From Clostridia bacterium (GTDB lineage Bacteria; Bacillota; Clostridia; TANB77; CAG-465), in contig CAAHEI010000085.1 in the NCBI GenBank assembly GCA_900772475.1, positions 11,096 to 75,095 on the forward strand: a stretch of 64,000 nucleotides of DNA, given 5' to 3'. The notes under the pieces are model-generated. The model saw only the letters and a program-made list of their open reading frames with translations. It ran no database searches and was not told the DNA's origin. Shown piece by piece: positions 62,687-64,000 of this stretch. The position numbers were made by a program, and so were the translations under genes. The number at the start of each line of letters is the position of its first letter. The stretch's first letter is position 1.

Positions 62687-63644
62687 TATTTCCACCTAAC
62701 ATATTTTTTATTTTAAATATTAAATTTCTAAGTTTATCAGAAAATCCATTATTTTTCTTTTTAATAATCATTTGATTTTGTGCTCTACGATTACCAAATA
62801 ATACTGGAACTGGTTCAACTTCATAATTTGTATCTACTTTATTATTATAATTATAATCAAAGCTAATAGACTTATTTTCTATATACTCATCATTATCTTC
62901 TTCAATTTCTTCTATTGTTTCATATGTTCTTGTTCTATTTCTTCTTGAAACATTTTGTTCTGGAAATTTAATTACATTTTTATTTAATTCTTTTGCCTCT
63001 TTAATCAATTTATCTATTCTTTCAATTGCATCATCTGCTGACATTGCATTTTTTACTTCTTTTTCATTTTCTTCTTTATTATCATCGTTATTTTTTTTAT
63101 CTATTGTATTTTCTTCTTCAGTACTTTCATTTTGAGCATCATCAGATTTACTATCTTCAATTTCTACGTTCATATTTTCAATAACCCTGTCAATATTTTC
63201 TAAATCTTCTTCTGTTATATTAACGTTATCTACTGATACTGTTTCATCATCTGTTTTTACATTTTCTACTTTCCCATTATCTAACATCTCAATTTCATTT
63301 AAAGTAAATCCTTGACTATTATCCCCATTATCTTTTTCTACATTGCCCTCAGAATTTTCAGTTACATTTAATTTTTCTTCTACATTATTTTCTTCACTTA
63401 GTATATTACTGCTCTCTTTATATACACAATCATATTTTGTATTTTCTATATTTTCTATAACCTTTGAAACACATTTTAATTTTTCTCTTAATTCATCAAT
63501 TTTGCTAAAAATTTCTTCTCTTTTTTCTTTAGTCATTTCATTAGTTGTAAAACTTTTACTTACTTCAAGAAGCATACTTAATATTTCACGTTCATATATT
63601 TTAGCTTCTTCTTTTAATCCATTTAAATCATTTTTCATTTCCAT
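62670..63644 (-). CDS. Acidic coiled-coil protein of unknown function
   Basis: A 324-residue protein. The N-terminal helices (about 1-60; LKEEAKIYEREILSMLLEVSK) and a second helical stretch (IDKLIKEAKELNKNVIKFPE) surround a long Asp/Glu/Asn-rich disordered part (about 80-200). The C-terminus is basic (RNLIFKIKNMLGG). It has no membrane helix or known domain. Its 3' end overlaps the MBL gene, suggesting a joint operon. No function can be assigned. Confidence 0.6.
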   Translation of the reverse strand: MEMKNDLNGLKEEAKIYEREILSMLLEVSKSFTTNEMTKEKREEIFSKIDELREKLKCVSKVIENIENTKYDCVYKESSNILSEENNVEEKLNVTENSEGNVEKDNGDNSQGFTLNEIEMLDNGKVENVKTDDETVSVDNVNITEEDLENIDRVIENMNVEIEDSKSDDAQNESTEEENTIDKKNNDDNKEENEKEVKNAMSADDAIERIDKLIKEAKELNKNVIKFPEQNVSRRNRTRTYETIEEIEEDNDEYIENKSISFDYNYNNKVDTNYEVEPVPVLFGNRRAQNQMIIKKKNNGFSDKLRNLIFKIKNMLGGNNEEED

Positions 63645-63691
63645 AACACTCTAACCTCACTATTTTTTGATTATACCATATACAGAAAAAT

Positions 63692-63730
63692 TTTTCCATA
63701 CATTAATTCTAAAAATTAATGTATGGAAAA
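63692..63730 (-). terminator. Terminator of the FGE-fold gene at the right edge
   Basis: A perfect 16-base-arm inverted repeat TTTTCCATACATTAAT / ATTAATGTATGGAAAA with a 7-base loop lies about 50 bases after the stop at 63782. Confidence 0.9.
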
Positions 63731-63781
63731 CCTCCATTTTTGTATATACAAAACTTCTAGTACACCAGACAGTGGTCTATG

Positions 63782-64000
63782 CTACTTGATATAAAGTCTA
63801 GGACGAAATCCTAAATAGCCAAACGTGTCTGAGGCAAAATTGAAGTTACGATAAGAAACAGAATAGTCACCACCGTCATCATAGTAGCTACCGCCACGAT
63901 AAATGCAACTAGGACTGCTAGTAAGCTCGCTTGTCCATTCCCATACATTTCCTGCTAAATCATAGATATTTTTTATTTTCCAATTTTCATTAAATCCTGC
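63782..64000 (-). CDS. FGE-sulfatase/C-type-lectin-fold protein, C-terminal end (partial)
   Basis: I translated this from the right edge to the stop TAG at 63782: 72 residues. IYDLAGNVWEWTSEL, CIYRGGSYYDDGGDYSVSYR and FGYLGFRPRLYIK are the classic C-terminal FGE/SUMF1 signature (GNVWEW..RGGS..GFR). The beginning lies outside the window. The codon choice here (GCC, GAC, ACG, GGC, CGT) is richer in G/C than in the neighbours. C-terminal CLec-fold ends of this type are common targets of diversity-generating retroelements. Confidence 0.9.
   Translation of the reverse strand, partial: AGFNENWKIKNIYDLAGNVWEWTSELTSSPSCIYRGGSYYDDGGDYSVSYRNFNFASDTFGYLGFRPRLYIK

Overview
The window is very AT-rich, and almost every gene lies on the minus strand. 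The Shine-Dalgarno sites are strong (AGGAGG type) and the promoters are sigma-A type (TTGACA-17-TATAAT). It also carries sortase/LPXTG surface proteins, a SigK-type sporulation sigma factor, the ireB-ruvX-DUF1292 block and DacF/SafE/HtrA homologues. Together these point to a spore-lineage member of the Bacillota (Clostridia), probably an uncultured gut species. No rRNA, tRNA or CRISPR array was seen.

Region by region, listed by increasing coordinate (transcription mostly runs the other way). 1-1655 is the 5' part of topoisomerase III. 1.7-4.4 kb holds an HTH-PIN protein, a ClpP-like protease driven by an almost identical promoter, and a DUF4190 membrane protein. 4.5-8.3 kb is an operon of a YnbB-type PLP enzyme, an HI0933-type flavoprotein and an HtrA protease. 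8.4-10.4 kb has a small protein, a decayed DUF6076 fragment on the plus strand, and ireB-ruvX-DUF1292.

10.4-32.8 kb is dominated by a Tad-like (type IVc) pilus or secretion locus in a Gram-positive setting. It encodes a CpaB/SAF protein, two degenerate MinD/CpaE-like proteins, a membrane-anchored CpaF-type ATPase and a double T2SSF membrane protein. Six small or medium pilin-like proteins with an N-terminal membrane segment follow, one of them with a five-loop dockerin-like tail. After these come two further membrane proteins, a 1199-residue secreted protein, a Pro-Thr repeat surface protein, a third CpaE-like ATPase with an intact P-loop, and a GAF plus degenerate GGDEF protein. I see no secretin, prepilin peptidase or canonical Flp signal.

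33.06-43.91 kb is a dacF gene (D-Ala-D-Ala carboxypeptidase) split by a 9.6-kb element bounded by the 12-bp direct repeat AACAGTAACATC. Joining the repeats restores the dacF reading frame across the site. The element carries two overlapping large serine recombinases, a 33-residue ORF, two lysin (DUF1906) fragments, an FGE-fold protein, a truncated ArdC, RadC, DUF3846 and a RepA-like initiator. It has no conjugation machinery, so it looks like an internally deleted integrative element.

44-54 kb has a histidine phosphatase, a two-part TauE/SafE transporter, a thioester/SpaA-repeat LPVTG adhesin, HflX, a LOG protein, YwbE, a second thioester protein ending in LPKTGF and a class D-like sortase. 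54-60.6 kb has three ABC exporter genes interleaved with three decayed copies of a flavodoxin. 60.7-64 kb has sigK, DUF3006 and a ComEC-type metallo-hydrolase, an acidic protein, and the 3' end of an FGE/C-type-lectin-fold protein running off the window.
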